Shown: positions 13,101 to 25,247 of the stretch, in pieces
How the letters are laid out: each line of letters begins with the position of its first letter
Position numbering within the stretch: position 1 is the first letter of the stretch
Assembly (NCBI GenBank): GCA_003991915.1
Contig: RQTK01000057.1
Span: forward strand, 798,056-862,055
Reading direction: 5' to 3'
Length of the DNA: 64,000 nt
DNA from: Elysia chlorotica
Taxonomy: Eukaryota; Mollusca; Gastropoda; Plakobranchidae
Position numbers and translations under genes: made by a program
The notes under the pieces: generated by a model
Database searches by the model: none
Seen by the model: only the letters and a program-made list of their open reading frames with translations
What the model was told of the DNA's origin: nothing

Positions 13101-15016
13101 TGTCTTGAAAATATTATATTTTGTTGATGCAAAGCCCCAATGCTGCTGACGTGGGCTTTCCAACACTGTGAGATAAAAATCAAAACAACAGAAACATATT
13201 TGTTGAATAATACTAGTCAATGATGAAGTTTTTAAAGTTACGATTAAGCTTGTAAGTGCCTAGTGACAACAAAAAATCTGTGTTTGCTTTCTCAAAAATT
13301 GGCAATTTATTGATTTTAAAATTGTTGGCTATCCTTCATGTCATTCCTCAGCTAAGAAAATGGCATGTCTTATTTTCAGTAGTTTTGAGATAATTGATAA
13401 AAAGAATAATTTATTCCTGTGTTGATAGTACAAATCTACTGTCATTTTTCTTTAGTTGATTAAAAGAAAATTGGCCCATTTTAATTGCAAGTTCACCATT
13501 AGTTAGATACAGACATAACAACCACTAATGACAATGCTAACCTAAGGAGATGTTCAGGTTCCTCCATTTTGTAGCAGCAAGAATCCACTGCTGGTAGAAC
13601 TCCAAGGCCTGCAGTTCAGCGGACACCAGACAGATCACCCGCTCCTTCTGCCAATACTCCATCTCCCATGAGAGGAAAGGTGCGTTCTTTTTGTCAGCAA
13701 CATTTCCTTTTTCAACAAGGGTTGTCGTCTGAAATATGTCCGTCCGTATCATAGATTTTTCCAAGAATCCATTTTTTTGGGGGGGGCAACCCATTAGACT
13801 GAGACTTTAAACCATTTTGTCTGTAAAGCGCCTGTCTCCTCACAGTTCACACTCCCGCAAGATTAGACAAACGATTTCATATTTTGTATAGCTGGGCACA
13901 ATCATTGCAACTCACTCCTGGCGGGCCGCGCATTGTTGCGTTTTATCAAACGATATTATCGCGTAGAGGCGTTGACACATTGAAATTTTTTATCATTTTC
14001 ATGCAGTTTCAATCTTTTTGTGGACACCCAATTTGTCATATTCTTTTTTGAATTGCCGACTTAAGACTGATTCCTCCAAACAACAAACTTATCTTTCGTT
14101 TCGAAGTGGAACTGGGACCTGCATATCATGAAGTTGAATCTAGATCTAGTCTTTAGCTTTAGATTCTAAATCTGGTTAATACCTGAAGGTATGGATCTAG
14201 ATCTAATTCTGTGATATAAATCAGGCAAACCGGCTTAATTGGCAGAGTGTCTGGTTCTAATTAGGTGCCTAGTTCAAAACCGACGATTGAGCAAATTTAT
14301 TTGTGAGATATTGTTCCCTACCGGTTGGTTCAGTCCATGACAATGGCTTTAGTATCAATGCCAACTGTCTTGAAAATATTATATTTAGTTGATGCAAAGC
14401 TTGGATGCTGCTGACGTGGGCTTTCCAACACTGTAAGATAAGAATCAAAACAACAACAACAGAAACATATTTGTTCAATAACACTAGTCAATGATGAAGT
14501 TTTTAAAGTAATGGTTAAGCTTGTAAGTTTGCAGTGACTAATCGCGCTAAAAATATGTATTTGCTTTCTCAAAAGTTGGCAATTTATTGATTTTAAAATT
14601 GTTTGCGATATCCTTCATGTCATTCCTCAGCTAAGAAAATGGCATGTCTTATTTTCAGTAGTTTTGAGATAATTGATAAAAAGAATAATTTATTCCTGTG
14701 TTGATAGTACAAATCTACTGTCATTTTTCTTTAGTTGATTAAAAGCAAATTGGCCCATTTTAATTGCAAGTTCACCATTAGTTAGATACAGACATAACAA
14801 CCACTAATGACAATGCTAACCTAAGGAGATGTTCAAGATATGGGAGTTACCCATCATTGATAATGAAATCGTTTTAATGTTTTCGTATCTGATTTGCCCA
14901 TAACAGACAAGGCGGCAGTGACAAGGGATGCTGCGGCCGAGTTGGAGCGCATGACGCGTGGTAAGAGAGCCGATTCTAACAACACATCTACAGACTCTCA
15001 AGCACCCCCATCCTGA
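1122..15016 (+). CDS. DYNC1LI: Cytoplasmic dynein 1 light intermediate chain (LIC)
   Basis: This is the subunit that ties cytoplasmic dynein to cargo adaptors: a Ras-like domain bound to the dynein heavy chain plus a C-terminal tail. Exons seen: 1122-1201, 3317-3396, 4470-4586, 4869-5099, 7148-7335, 7768-7861, 8241-about 8356, 9009-9120, 9752-uncertain, 10812-10916, 11772-11862, 14907-15016 (stop TGA). The start is ATGGCGCCC, giving MAPITEKEN, like vertebrate LICs. The P-loop GDNECGKT lies at about residues 54-61. Family blocks include [48 protein letters not shown] and, in the tail, [14 protein letters not shown], the amphipathic helix that binds adaptors such as BICD and Hook proteins. The C-terminus has ELERMTR. 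Most splice phases agree. Two short conserved pieces could not be found: the residues between PALVV and PSGWDNEKK, and the EDEQ-type segment after exon 9. Exon 7 and exon 9 ends are therefore uncertain. Whether this is the sole LIC or one of two paralogs cannot be told. Confidence 0.93.
1202..3316 (+). other. Intron 1 of the LIC gene
   Basis: This is an A+T-rich intron with a GTGCGT donor and a TTTCAG acceptor. A small G+C-rich island at about 2027-2130 contains several GCTGAG/CTCAG and GGCGCC-like words and stands out from its surroundings. It is unassigned, possibly an old repeat fragment. Nothing coding is seen. Confidence 0.6.
3572..3795 (+). repeat. SINE, family B (tRNA-like head)
   Basis: In intron 2 of the LIC gene. 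The head, AGTGGATAGGGCATTTAGAC followed by GTGTTCAATCCCC, resembles the A and B boxes of an RNA polymerase III promoter. The body contains GGGTCACCTGTGTCGCCCAG and CTGACAAATGTGTTTGCC. The same element lies in reverse at about 36527-36757, where the order of these blocks is preserved. The match between the two copies is what supports the call. Confidence 0.65.
3962..4283. mobile_element. Pogo/Tigger-like MITE with TA target duplication
   Basis: The left end is CAGTGGAACACATTTAAACC. The right end, read in reverse, is CAGTGGAACACACTTAAACC, so the terminal inverted repeats match over about 25 bases with one difference. Both ends are flanked by TA. CAGT termini with a TA duplication are typical of the pogo/Tigger branch of Tc1/mariner transposons. 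It is 322 bp with no coding capacity, so it would depend on a transposase supplied elsewhere. It lies in LIC intron 2. Confidence 0.75.
5167..5232 (+). other. LIC candidate cassette exon 4b (copy 1)
   Basis: A 66-bp cassette with acceptor CTTGTAG, preceded by the pyrimidine-rich TTTCTCTGACTT, and donor GTGAGT. Both flanking junctions are phase 1, so it would add exactly 22 residues (starting LLSDHIDKL, ending MQEYEQS) without shifting frame. The intron before it, 5100-5166, is 67 bp. The peptide repeats the end of exon 4, a helix of the Ras-like domain. Whether it is spliced in is unknown. Confidence 0.6.
5298..5363 (+). other. LIC candidate cassette exon 4c (copy 2)
   Basis: Same 66-bp in-frame cassette as the copy at 5167, with intact acceptor (CTTGTAG) and donor (GTGAGT). 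The preceding intron, 5233-5297, is 65 bp and carries the ATATTTAG variant. Confidence 0.6.
5427..5492 (+). other. LIC candidate cassette exon 4d (copy 3)
   Basis: Same 66-bp in-frame cassette with intact acceptor and donor. The preceding intron, 5364-5426, is 63 bp and carries the ACAGATAG variant. Confidence 0.6.
5556..5621 (+). other. LIC candidate cassette exon 4e (copy 4)
   Basis: Same 66-bp in-frame cassette. Its acceptor reads CTTTTAG instead of CTTGTAG, which is still a good 3' splice site. The donor GTGAGT is intact. The preceding intron, 5493-5555, is 63 bp. Confidence 0.6.
5685..5750 (+). other. LIC candidate cassette exon 4f (copy 5)
   Basis: Last full 66-bp in-frame cassette, with acceptor CTTGTAG and donor GTGAGT. 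The preceding intron is 63 bp. The following intron runs to exon 5 at 7148. The acceptor-like TTATTTTAG after the next intron fragment (about 5815) is followed by unrelated sequence, so the array ends here. Confidence 0.6.
7525..7538 (+). repeat. Short (GT)n microsatellite
   Basis: A GT dinucleotide run in LIC intron 5, next to long T tracts. Nothing else is notable in this intron. Confidence 0.8.
10794..10973 (+). other. LIC exon 10 with flanks, source of a downstream copy
   Basis: Exon 10 (10812-10916, 105 bp, phase 0 at both ends) encodes 35 residues rich in S, T, P and R ([20 protein letters not shown]). This is the basic, proline-rich, probably phosphorylated linker ahead of the adaptor-binding helix. 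The acceptor is TAGCAG, a NAGNAG pair, so one glutamine can be included or skipped. The block, with its intron flanks, recurs almost unchanged at 13557-13734. Confidence 0.85.
12380..13556 (+). repeat. Long tandem duplication, unit 1 (LIC intron 11)
   Basis: About 1.18 kb beginning TATGTCCGTCCGTATCATAG and ending CTAAGGAGATGTTCA. It is repeated at 13735-14835 with small indels and scattered substitutions. Both units contain a short tRNA-like SINE head near TTGGCAGAGTGTCTGGTTC/TTGGTAGAGTGTCTGGTTC and the phrase ACTCCTGGCGGGCCGCGC. A stray copy of exon 10 lies between them. Confidence 0.9.
13557..13734 (+). pseudogene. Extra copy of LIC exon 10 in intron 11
   Basis: A near-identical copy of exon 10 (exon part 13575-13679, 105 bp) with its TAGCAG acceptor, GTGCGT donor and about 75 bases of flank. 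It lies between exon 11, which ends in phase 1, and exon 12, which begins in phase 1. Exon 10 is a phase 0 exon, so including the copy after exon 11 would put the frame into a TAG stop after seven codons. It is therefore a dead copy, or an exon whose inclusion truncates the protein after the adaptor-binding helix. Confidence 0.75.
13735..14835 (+). repeat. Long tandem duplication, unit 2 (LIC intron 11)
   Basis: Second unit of the duplication that starts at 12380. It differs by a G-run near 13780 and by small deletions, for example a shortened SINE part near 14225-14345. It ends just before exon 12 of the LIC gene. Confidence 0.9.
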
Positions 15017-18000
15017 TGGCCCACTCCCTTTGCATTTGGTGTCAAAAGCTTATATAGATTAAAAGCTTCTTTGGAACCGACTGAATATTCCGTAAAGAAA
15101 GGACCCTCGCTTCCTCACCTTAAACATAACCTATTTCATTCTCCTTATATTTTACAAGAGCAATTTCATGGAAAGGAAAAATTATTGGACTGATGTCGGT
15201 TTCGTGAATGCTGCTATAGTAGATTGCTCTCTTGAATTTAATTTTTTCGGGTTTTGTCAGAGTGCCGTCTCAAATTAGCTGCCGTTTACTGAGAAGTATA
15301 AGAAAGGAAAAAACGAAAAAGGTTAAATACTGTCTGAATTTGTTGTGGAGCTCACTAAATATGAGGCATTGTGATTATTGTACAGCTTCTTTGGGTTTGT
15401 TCCTTAGTTTCTAGTTGATACTGTTTAATTTTGAAGAAGAAGAAAAAAAAGGGGGGGGGTGCGGCGAACATGCAAAAAGATGGGGAATGCATTCCTTGTC
15501 AGTTGGAGGGAGGCATGCTTAAACTCCTCTTTGCTAAGAGACTCTCTTACAAGGAAGCTCACTTGGCCAAAAGTGGAATGCGGATTTAAAATTATTATTA
15601 TTTTTTTTTTTCCGATTTACTATTCTGCCTTTTTTTGTTAGTTGCATTACCAAATTTCATACAGAGCTTTCAGCTAGCTAGACACAAAATTAAATCTATT
15701 GATGGAAATAAATGCCTAACTCATTTCATGTCCCTTTTTTTTTTTTTGCGTTCTCACATTGATGTTAGGTGAGCGCTTTGCATAGAGTGCATTTGTGAAA
15801 TGATATACGCCTTCTTTTTGCTAGAAAATTATTTCTATCTTTTTTTTACCTTAACATAAAGTCAGGAGGGTATCTTTTTTGTTTGTTTTTTGTTGTTATC
15901 CAAATGCCAAAAAGAGGCTGTCACCCACAGGCCATTCTTTTGTGTGTGAAGTACAGAGGAAAGCCCACATCTGGTGGTTTTGCATTGCCTTTTTTTATTT
16001 TTGTAAGATAGTATTTTTTCAAATAATTGTCCCTCCTCCATTTTAATTTGTAGATTTTTTTAATTTTTTTTTACTTTCTGGTATCAGTAGATATTTTGTA
16101 TTGGCCAGCCTTATCCTCTAGTTTGCATTAGGGAAACGGGAGCACTGTGTGTTGCATTTATATCAATATACTGGTATGCCTTCGGGTAATAATTAACATT
16201 CTATTTGGAGTTTAGAAATTGCAGTCATCTCATCATCATGATATAATCTTGTACAAAGTAACATTCTAATATAACGATTAATTATTTAATATGTTTTTTT
16301 TTCCTGATACAATTGTTCAGCTTTAGATGGTTGTTCTGTTGAAACACAAGAGTGTGAGAAATAATAGGGGATACAAAGTGTACCAAAATGGGGCTGTGTT
16401 GAATCAGAGAATGCCTGATCGTGTAGAGAATGCTTCGATTACAATTTAGACTTGATTCAGAATTGCTTGCTGTGTATATGTCTGTATAACACTTAAACAA
16501 GGATATGATTTTGCTTTGTAAAAGCCACTTAAATCTGCTGCATAGTAACTCAATTTTTGTTTTGCTGATTCTTTTGTAATCCTCCTCTTTGTTCTTACGT
16601 CGCAAACTTGTTTACTTTAATGAATATCAGGCACTTGCTGTTGATTGCATATGTTTCTTAAAACTTTTGTATGGCTACTTAGTCTAAATTACGTTTTTGT
16701 TTTTCTAGTTAATCATGGGGGTATGCTTTTTTGTGTGTGTATTCTGTATACAAACATTCATTGTGTTCCTTTATTTGATTTTTATGAACATGAGCAACAA
16801 ATATGAATAATAAGATCTTAGAACAAGTCAAAGTCATTAATAATTGAAGTATTGAGCACTTAACACTTAGGGGCCTGCTTCTGTGAAATTGCATGAAATT
16901 TTACATAGTAAGGAACAGACATATTTTTTTTTTACTCTCAAATCAAATTTCTTATAACAAAACTCAGAAAAGTTATCAAAGAGGGGGAAAGCCTTTTCAA
17001 AACTAAACGTCTGCATCACATATCTATATATATAAATTTACATACGACAAACATAAATCTGTGTTTGAAATTGACATCTTATAATTGTGAAAGGTTAGCA
17101 TAAAAAATATAAACCATCAGAGAGTTGTGCTTTTTATAAGTGGTTTGTTTTTGTGTTTTCTTTAAAAATAACAGATACAATTTAGATACAATTGACTTGA
17201 ATATTTTTCTGACTTAAAATGTTAATTACAGTAAGGATGCAGTAATTTCAATGAATCTCTGAAAAAACCTATTTAATGGACCTATTTATCATTGTGTGAA
17301 GGTAAAATGTACAGTAGATTTTAATGTAGGTATAGATTTTAAAAGTGTAATTTTCTTTAACATGATATAAAATAATGCCTTTAGAAAGAATATTAATAAA
17401 CATTCTCTATCTGCTATTATAAGCTCTTGCCATTCTTTGGATTCATGAACAATTTACATTTTGTTCAATTAAAGAATTTCATGTTTTGAAATTACCTACC
17501 ATAAAGCATAATTTACTAAATGCCTAATTAAAACTAGTCTTAAGCTTTTTCAATACTCACTCATAGCCCCCATACAATATGTTAAAATGTTGTTTTTTTT
17601 CTGTGTTAAGCCTTATTTGTAAATTTAACTTTTTATGTTGAATGTGTAAATTCACAATTTATGTTGAATCATACAAGGTCATGGATTGAGAAGAATGAGA
17701 TTTTGCACGGAAGATTATGTAGATTTTCAGGCTGTTTTGTTAGTTGAGTACGATTTGAGATTCACAGTGATGTTTGTTAATTAAATGAATCTGAAAATAT
17801 TAACACTTGATCTGTCTACGTCAAGGATTGTCATATTTTCCAAAATAAGGAAATACTGCAATGATCTCTCTTTTATGGAAATGTTTAAAGATTTTAGTTA
17901 AGTAACCTAGTAACCTATCTTCTCCTCGGGCATATGTATTCATTGTCAAAATAGTCGTTTGAAGTGTTTACCAAAGGCACCCCTTTTTGTTTTGTTTTTT

Positions 18001-18882
18001 AATGTTCAGTCTATGGCATAGTTTTATGCTCTATTTCTGTACCCTGAAGAGCTGTGCCAGAATCAATGAAATAGATCATTTGAGGATTTATGGAAAGGAA
18101 GTGTGTGTATATATATAGAGAAAAGTAAAAGCAGTATTTCTATTATGCTAATTGTTACTTATTTCTAACAAAATTTGTAATACATAAAGTTTTTGTTGAT
18201 TTCTTGGTATATACCATTCATTTTTAGTTTTATGCTTTAAAAAATCTGTACAAGGATTGTGTTTGTGGGCGGAGAGCAAAAAAAGGGTAGGTCATATAAT
18301 TATGGTAGATTGCATGTTTGGAGATAGCAAAACATAATTTATGTTGTTTTTTTTTCAAAGTTGTTTCGTTTGTTACTTTGTAACTGCCGCTTACATGTTT
18401 ACTTTCTTTGGAGAGCCTTATGTGTGTTTTTTTCTTCAAAGTTGTTTTGTTTGTATCTTGGTAACTGGCGTTTATGTTTTTATTTTCTATTGAGCAACGT
18501 ATGCCAAAATAGATTATAAAAAGAAAGAGCTTTAGTATAGAGCCATGAATGCTCCCTACTCAACCTAATTTCTGTATTTTTTTTTTTTTGCTTTCAACCC
18601 CATTTCATTCTTTTTGTTTCGAAATCTGTCAAATTTGGTGCTGTGAATGGACAGTTGTGAGCAGTAATTTTATTTGATTAATTGTTGCTTACCCTGTTTG
18701 AGATGATATGTCTTTTTTTTATTTTTCTTAATATCTGTCTTTAAAATTTTGGGGCAAATAATATAAATATATTCTTGGTTTTACCTCTGTTGTCCCAGCT
18801 CTTTATGTATATAATTGACATACTTGTATATTTTTTATAAGCAAGTCAATGAAGGAATCAAGAAGAAAAATGTTTGAATAAA
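15017..18882 (+). other. Probable 3' UTR of the LIC gene
   Basis: T-rich plus-strand sequence with many short T tracts and no convincing coding frame. Possible polyadenylation signals AATAAA are at 15707-15712 and 18877-18882. The latter is followed by a GT/T-rich stretch (GTATTTTTGTTTGTCACTG) typical of a downstream element. Long 3' UTRs are common in LIC genes, but the end used here is inferred. Confidence 0.4.
18877..18882 (+). terminator. Candidate distal polyadenylation signal (LIC gene)
   Basis: AATAAA followed within 30 bases by a GT/T-rich element. It would end a 3.9-kb 3' UTR. The nearer AATAAA at 15707 is an alternative. Confidence 0.4.
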
Positions 18883-21800
18883 CTGTGGTATTTTTGTTTG
18901 TCACTGTGGTTGCTTTAGATTTGTTGTTTTTGAACGTTGTTTAGGCTTAGAATTTCTGCTTCAGTAAATGTTTACTTTATCTTTGGAATTCAATCTTTTC
19001 CTATAAATAAGGCCTACTAAGAAGATAAAATGTGTCCAGCATATTTTTTTTTTTTTTGCACAGGGAATGAAAAGTCAACATGTTTCACTTTCCAAGAAGT
19101 ATAACTTTATTTAACATGACTTCTAACACAACATGATATGCTAGGAGTCCTAAGTTTTTAATTCTTTTATGTGGTCCAGGGTATATGTTAAGAAACATTG
19201 TGCGGACCTGGTATTCAATTTATGAAAACCGGTCAATTCAACTTGTTTTTATAAATTATTGTATACTATAAGGAAGAGTAAAGAAAGGACACAAGAATAT
19301 GTGCTGGTCATGGGTTTTCTATGTTATCTTCAAATGAGTTTTGATCTGTCAGACTTGTGCATATTATTAGTTTAATATTACTGAACGCTACAGCACTGAT
19401 AAAGGATAAAATTGTTACACTTAAGTCTCTGCATGATAACAAACTTTATGCTCTGAGGTTCTTGAACTTAAAGAGGAGCATGGCTATGGGGTACATTGTA
19501 TTTGTTGAAAACTTGAAAAGAAAAAAAAAAGTCATTTTATGAGTGTCTGGTGTATACATGTTTGTTGTTGGTCTTTCATTTCTTGCAAAACTTGTGATTT
19601 TATGACAAGAGAGACCAACCCATATCATCCATAGGCTTGATGATCATTTACTTGACAATTACAATGTGTCGTGTTGGTAGTTTCCAAGTATTTCTAAATA
19701 TTGTCTGAGCCTTATTTGTGGTGACTGGAATCTGTGTATGGTTTCATTAGGGGTTTATCACATTTATTCCTGTTAAAATGATACAACACATAATTATTCC
19801 CCTGCATGTTATTTTCTTTGAGCTACTGTTGTTGTAATGCATGATTAGGCGATCAGAGGAGATTTGGATGAAGGTGACCTTTATAATGAGCTTACTTTGT
19901 TTGAACTACTTCAAAACAGCAATACATTTTCATATGCCAATAAATTCAAATGGAAATGAATGTCTGGAAATAAAGTCTCGTTATCATTTTGAGTATGATA
20001 TTATCGAGAAATCTTTGATAATTTCTTCCTTCAGTTTTGCTTTTTGTTAATACTTTATTTCTTTAACTGAAAATAAGTTGGTTTTATAATTTAACATGGT
20101 GACACCAGCACATTATGATCAAAGTAGGCAAACGTCATTTGGTATGTCTCATAAGAAGTAAGTTGCCATCAGTCTGGATTGAGATCTTTTCTTTGTCCGA
20201 TTTTTTTTCTCATTTTTTTGAAAGATGCAGGGTATATTTTGTAACTTATTTCGTATTTCAATTTTAAATAATTTGGTTTTGTTTCTTCGTTTGTCTCGTA
20301 TCTTTAAAGGGGAAGTGTTACGGGTTGGGTTCTAACCCAATTTTTCCAAATTTTACATAAGTATGAGAATTTTTTTCTTATTTATCACAGCCAGTATAAA
20401 TGAAAGTTAATGATTTTCGGAAGATAAATATTGTTTTTCCCTTGGTCTGTGATGAACCTCAAAGGTCTAATTCCAGACATGTACTTTTGCTGTGGTTTTT
20501 CAAGATATGAGGTCTAAGTAACATTTGCCTCCTATTTTATCCTCTTAACACTTTAACAGTAAAGACCTTTGACCATGCCTCGAAATTTCACAGGTTCCCT
20601 ATTCATAGGGCATCTTTATAGCAAATAGAATGAGATAGCCCTTGTTCATGATGGGGAATCAGATCACTTGCAAACTGGCAGTTAACTTAAGGGTTGAACC
20701 TTTTCTAAAGGAATTGTGCAAGTTATATAATGGTCATTTTTTCCCATTCTTGTCCTTTGGTAATGTCTTATCTTTTTTGTTGTTTTTTTCAACTTTGTGA
20801 TAAAATGTGATTGTTCAGTATCACCAGGTTTCTGTTTCCCTCCAGTTTAGATCTATCATGTAATAATAATTCAATTCAATACTGTGGCTTCCAAAAGTTA
20901 CCAAAAGCGACGGATCAGAATCCTTCAAAGTTCTCCATTCAACATGGTTGAGTTCTTTTCAACATGATTGAGATCTTCGAAGCTGTCCTGTGTGACTTAT
21001 GCACTGAAAATTTAGTCCTTTGAATTTAATGCATCTTTTGTTTAATCCTTTGGTCATGAATCGGTTGGATGGGAGTAAGGCAGTGCTGCCTGACAAGTTA
21101 TGAAAGCGCCTCGACACTTGTGCAATAAAAATGGAAAAACCCATGGTGTTGAGTGTTGTTTTTGAATTTTAAACATGGTGTTAGAAAAAATCGCTGATAC
21201 CAACTTAACACCCGAGCATTATTCCTTTACCTTCCATTCCTCTTTGGTTTTGGTTTTGTTTTTTTGTTTTTTTATCATAGTTAAAGAAACATTCAATAAA
21301 TAATGCTTTCCTTTAAAGGACTGGAAACACAAAGCTCTTTGCATTATAAAAATACATGGGCAAAAAGATTAATCACACAAATATTTTAATTACTCACATA
21401 CAGCTCACCACATGTATATTTACACTAATAAAGATTGGAATAAGGCATCAAAATATAATATAAGTTTAACAACTCTTAGCAGCAAGTGATAGGGGGATGC
21501 GAATGCTGCAATGCAATCTATTCACAAAGTCTGACCCATTAAAATAGAATGGTCTTTTATCATAGTTACTTGTTTTGTTAGATCTCAGAGATAGCTGGTG
21601 TTTATTTCTTTTAAATAAGTACTTTTTTCAAGTTTGAACCTATTCAATTTAATTACTTGTTATTACAAGTAGGCCCACATCACAAAACATGCAAGTTGGA
21701 AACCACATATATATTAAACTGGAGCAAACTAGTTTTTCATTTAAGAAACCAAAAGGACAAAATCATTTTCTATTATAGTTTTTTATTTAGTTTACTTCAT

Positions 21801-24494
21801 ACAGTCATAGCATATAATTTATGGCCGTATAAGTACATGTACGTTTGCATAGATTGAATGAAAATCACATTACTATTTTGTTACAACGGCTCAGAAATGT
21901 ATCTGACTTTTTAACTGCACATTATTATACTGATGTCTTATTGAAATGTCCAGAGGAAATCAGGTTTCACTTAGCAGTAAAAATGTTTATCTGAAGAAAA
22001 GAAAGGGGTAATTTTTCAGTTTGCATGCTTACAATTATACCCAGTTGACATCTTTTATTCATCTCTGACCAAAAAAAAAAAAAATTTTAAAGAAAAATTC
22101 ACATGATTATATGCCAGAGCCTGCATGTATTAATTGCAAGACAATAGTCCATAAATATCTTTTACTGAGAGCAAAATTCATCCTTAACATAATTGTAAAG
22201 GTGGGTGACAGAGTTGGTTTCTTAATCTATAACGTTAGCAGCTAGGTTATATTGTGTACTGGACCCAAGACTTTTGTCTGACAATTTTATGTGCTCCACA
22301 CAGTTACAGTCAAACATAAAAAAGGATGCTTCCCTCATAAAAGAAACTGGCTTGTTTGATTTGGTGTAGGAGATACTTAATAATATGCATGAAGCTCAGC
22401 GCTTATAGCAGAAGGTCCAAGGTTTAAACCTCAACTGGTCTCCCAATTTGACTTGATCAAAAGCAACGATCTAGAAAATCTGATCAAAGTTTCATCTTCA
22501 AAATTTGTTTCTAATTAAATTTCATTTCATGAAATATAATTGCTATTAATGCATCACATACACGAACAATGAAATGTTCCCACAAAACAACTTAATTCTA
22601 GTTCTTCAGTTATATTGCTCTGTACAATAAATAAGATGACAGATTCATTCTTAATAATTATTTAAGACAATTCTTTGTAAGCAGATATGCATAGTTTTCG
22701 AACTTGTTTCCATAAGTAGTTGCCTCAGTATGTAGGTAAAAATCATTTCCAATAGGTTTCATGTGGAATCAATATAAAGAAGCATTTTAATATAAATGAG
22801 ACAAAGCAATGCCATTATTATGAAAAACAAAACAATTTGTCATAGTGGATACCAATCACTGTAATAAAAAAATGATATAAGGTGAAAATATATTGGGGCA
22901 TTTTTTTTATTTATCAATTATCAAGATATCTACTTCTGCAGGGGATTTGCAAAAGACATACAGAAATAATTGCTTTTAATAACAAGTATGGAAATGGAAT
23001 GAGCATATATGTTAAAATCATAACACTTCCTAAATTATGCTGTGTACTTATTGCAACAACAACAAAATAGCTTAAGGAAAAGAGAATGAAAAAACAAACA
23101 TTCAAAGCAACAACAATGTGGAACATTTTGTTCAAAGACAGAATAGAGTAATTTCTGCTCATTGCATTGGCAATGCCTTTGGATTAGTTGCATAGGATCG
23201 ACTAATAACCAACATTCTTGAACTTTAAAAGTGGAGGTGGTAAATTATTGAGGGGTACAAAGAGTAAATCACTTATAGGTGAGAAAGAAATGGAAGTTGC
23301 TTATAGCAACATGATCTTTTTTTAAAAAGTTATAAAACAAGTACATAAAATTTTCTTGCTTATAAAACAAAATGGTTTCTTAAGTAGATTATATGAAAAT
23401 CGCTTGAAAAAAATTATCTACCAAGTACACACTATGTATCAATTTTCTTGTCAATAGTAGATTTTAAGACATAAGTAGATTTTTAAACACTTTTACTAAG
23501 TATACAATTTTTTTTTTATTTGATTGTTTACCACCGACAATACCGAACACTTATTACATATTTTAGAAATATAAAGTGTAAAGAATATATAATTATGTCT
23601 TTGTAATAAGGTTCGTTTTCTGTTGTTTTATTTTGCTTTTTTTTGTTCTTGTTATTCTTTTCTAAAAGTCTCAATGCATATAAAACTGATTGATCACAGA
23701 GAAAACTATAAAGTGATCACAAAATTCAATCTCAAATATATGCAGCTAGACTAATCTTGAAAGTTGGTTGAAAAAAAGAAAAGAAAAGAATCCCCCCTTA
23801 AAAAATTATGTCTTTCCTTTACTTGGCCATTACCATTTTTAAATTTCAAAAACCTTCACATGCCTATTGCCTTGCTAAAGTTACAGAATCCAGTTATTAT
23901 TATGATAATGAAGCATTCAAAGTACACCTAGATCTGCATACTTGAGTTATTACAATTATTTCAAAAACCTTATCTCTGGCGTATGAGATTAAACAGCCTT
24001 AAAAATTGAACACATTCAGTTTCAACAACGAAAATTAAAAAACTTATGATAAAACAGGCAAAACAATGGATGCGTTTGGATTTTGGGTATATATATATTA
24101 TATACAATGCAGAAAGCCAACATTCCTTCTACTTTTGAAATTTACAACACTCACATTGCCAGAGAACAAAGAACAGTTACTGTTGAAAATGTTTGAGCAT
24201 GCTGTATCAATTCTCAACTACATCTTAGATTTTTCTTGTTAAACAGTTTTTAGATTGCAACAGAAGCTGGATCTATTTTAAAATATTAAATATTTACCCT
24301 TCATAGAAAAACAATTGTAAATGTACTTATTCACTATCACAGTTTGCAACACATAAAATTCATATACCCATTCATAAAAATCATTTTAACATTTGCTCAA
24401 CCTGCATAATACCTGAGAATATAACAGGTCGCACCCTCCACCAGTCCATACCTTAAAACTACATGTATATAAATATGCTCTTTTGTTAAGGTCA
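18883..24494. other. Intergenic/3' UTR stretch between LIC and TRIQK
   Basis: About 5.6 kb of A+T-rich sequence between two convergent genes. No coding exon is recognised on either strand. Its right part probably belongs to the 3' UTR of the minus-strand TRIQK gene. A weak tRNA-like SINE head may lie near 22385-22450 (AAGGTTTAAACCTC). Otherwise nothing definite is seen. Confidence 0.5.
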
Positions 24495-25181
24495 TCACGT
24501 CACAGGCACCTCTGCACGGCTACGCCCATGGACTACATCGCCCCCAACATACCACACTATCAAGGCATACAGTCCTGCCATAGCCAGCACAACTAAGGCA
24601 ATCATAACCACAATTTGCTGAAATAGTAGAAAACATAAATGTCTATTTATGGAAAAAGTCTCAACAAATTAAGCTAGCACAGTTACAATCATTTTCACCA
24701 ATGGCTGTTACAGTGTGCATGTACATTTAACTTATTTTCTATATAAACTTCGTTTTTCAATCACAATGTTTGCTGTTATGGTTTTTTCTATAAATTAACC
24801 GTACCATAATTGATTTAACTTGAGATGGAAGTCTTTCGCTATTAATTACGATTCTCATAGAGGAAAAATTGTCCGCATAATTTACCTGAGGTGTGGCATC
24901 ACTTCCTTGATCTGATCGATTTTTCATGCTTTTTATTGCATGCTTGGATTTCTTCCAATCTTGTTTCCCTGAAAGGATAAAAACAGTTTTATGACACAAC
25001 CTACATCAACAGGAAATAATTGTTCAAGGTGTGTATCATGGTGTGTGATATATTATTTCAGGGATAAAATTTTCATTAGCTCAATCAATGAAATAATATA
25101 TATATATTTAAAAAAGTGTAGTCAAATCTTGACAATGTTAATAACAATAATTACAACCACAAAATTAGCAATAATGGTGAT

Positions 25182-25247
<66 letters not shown>

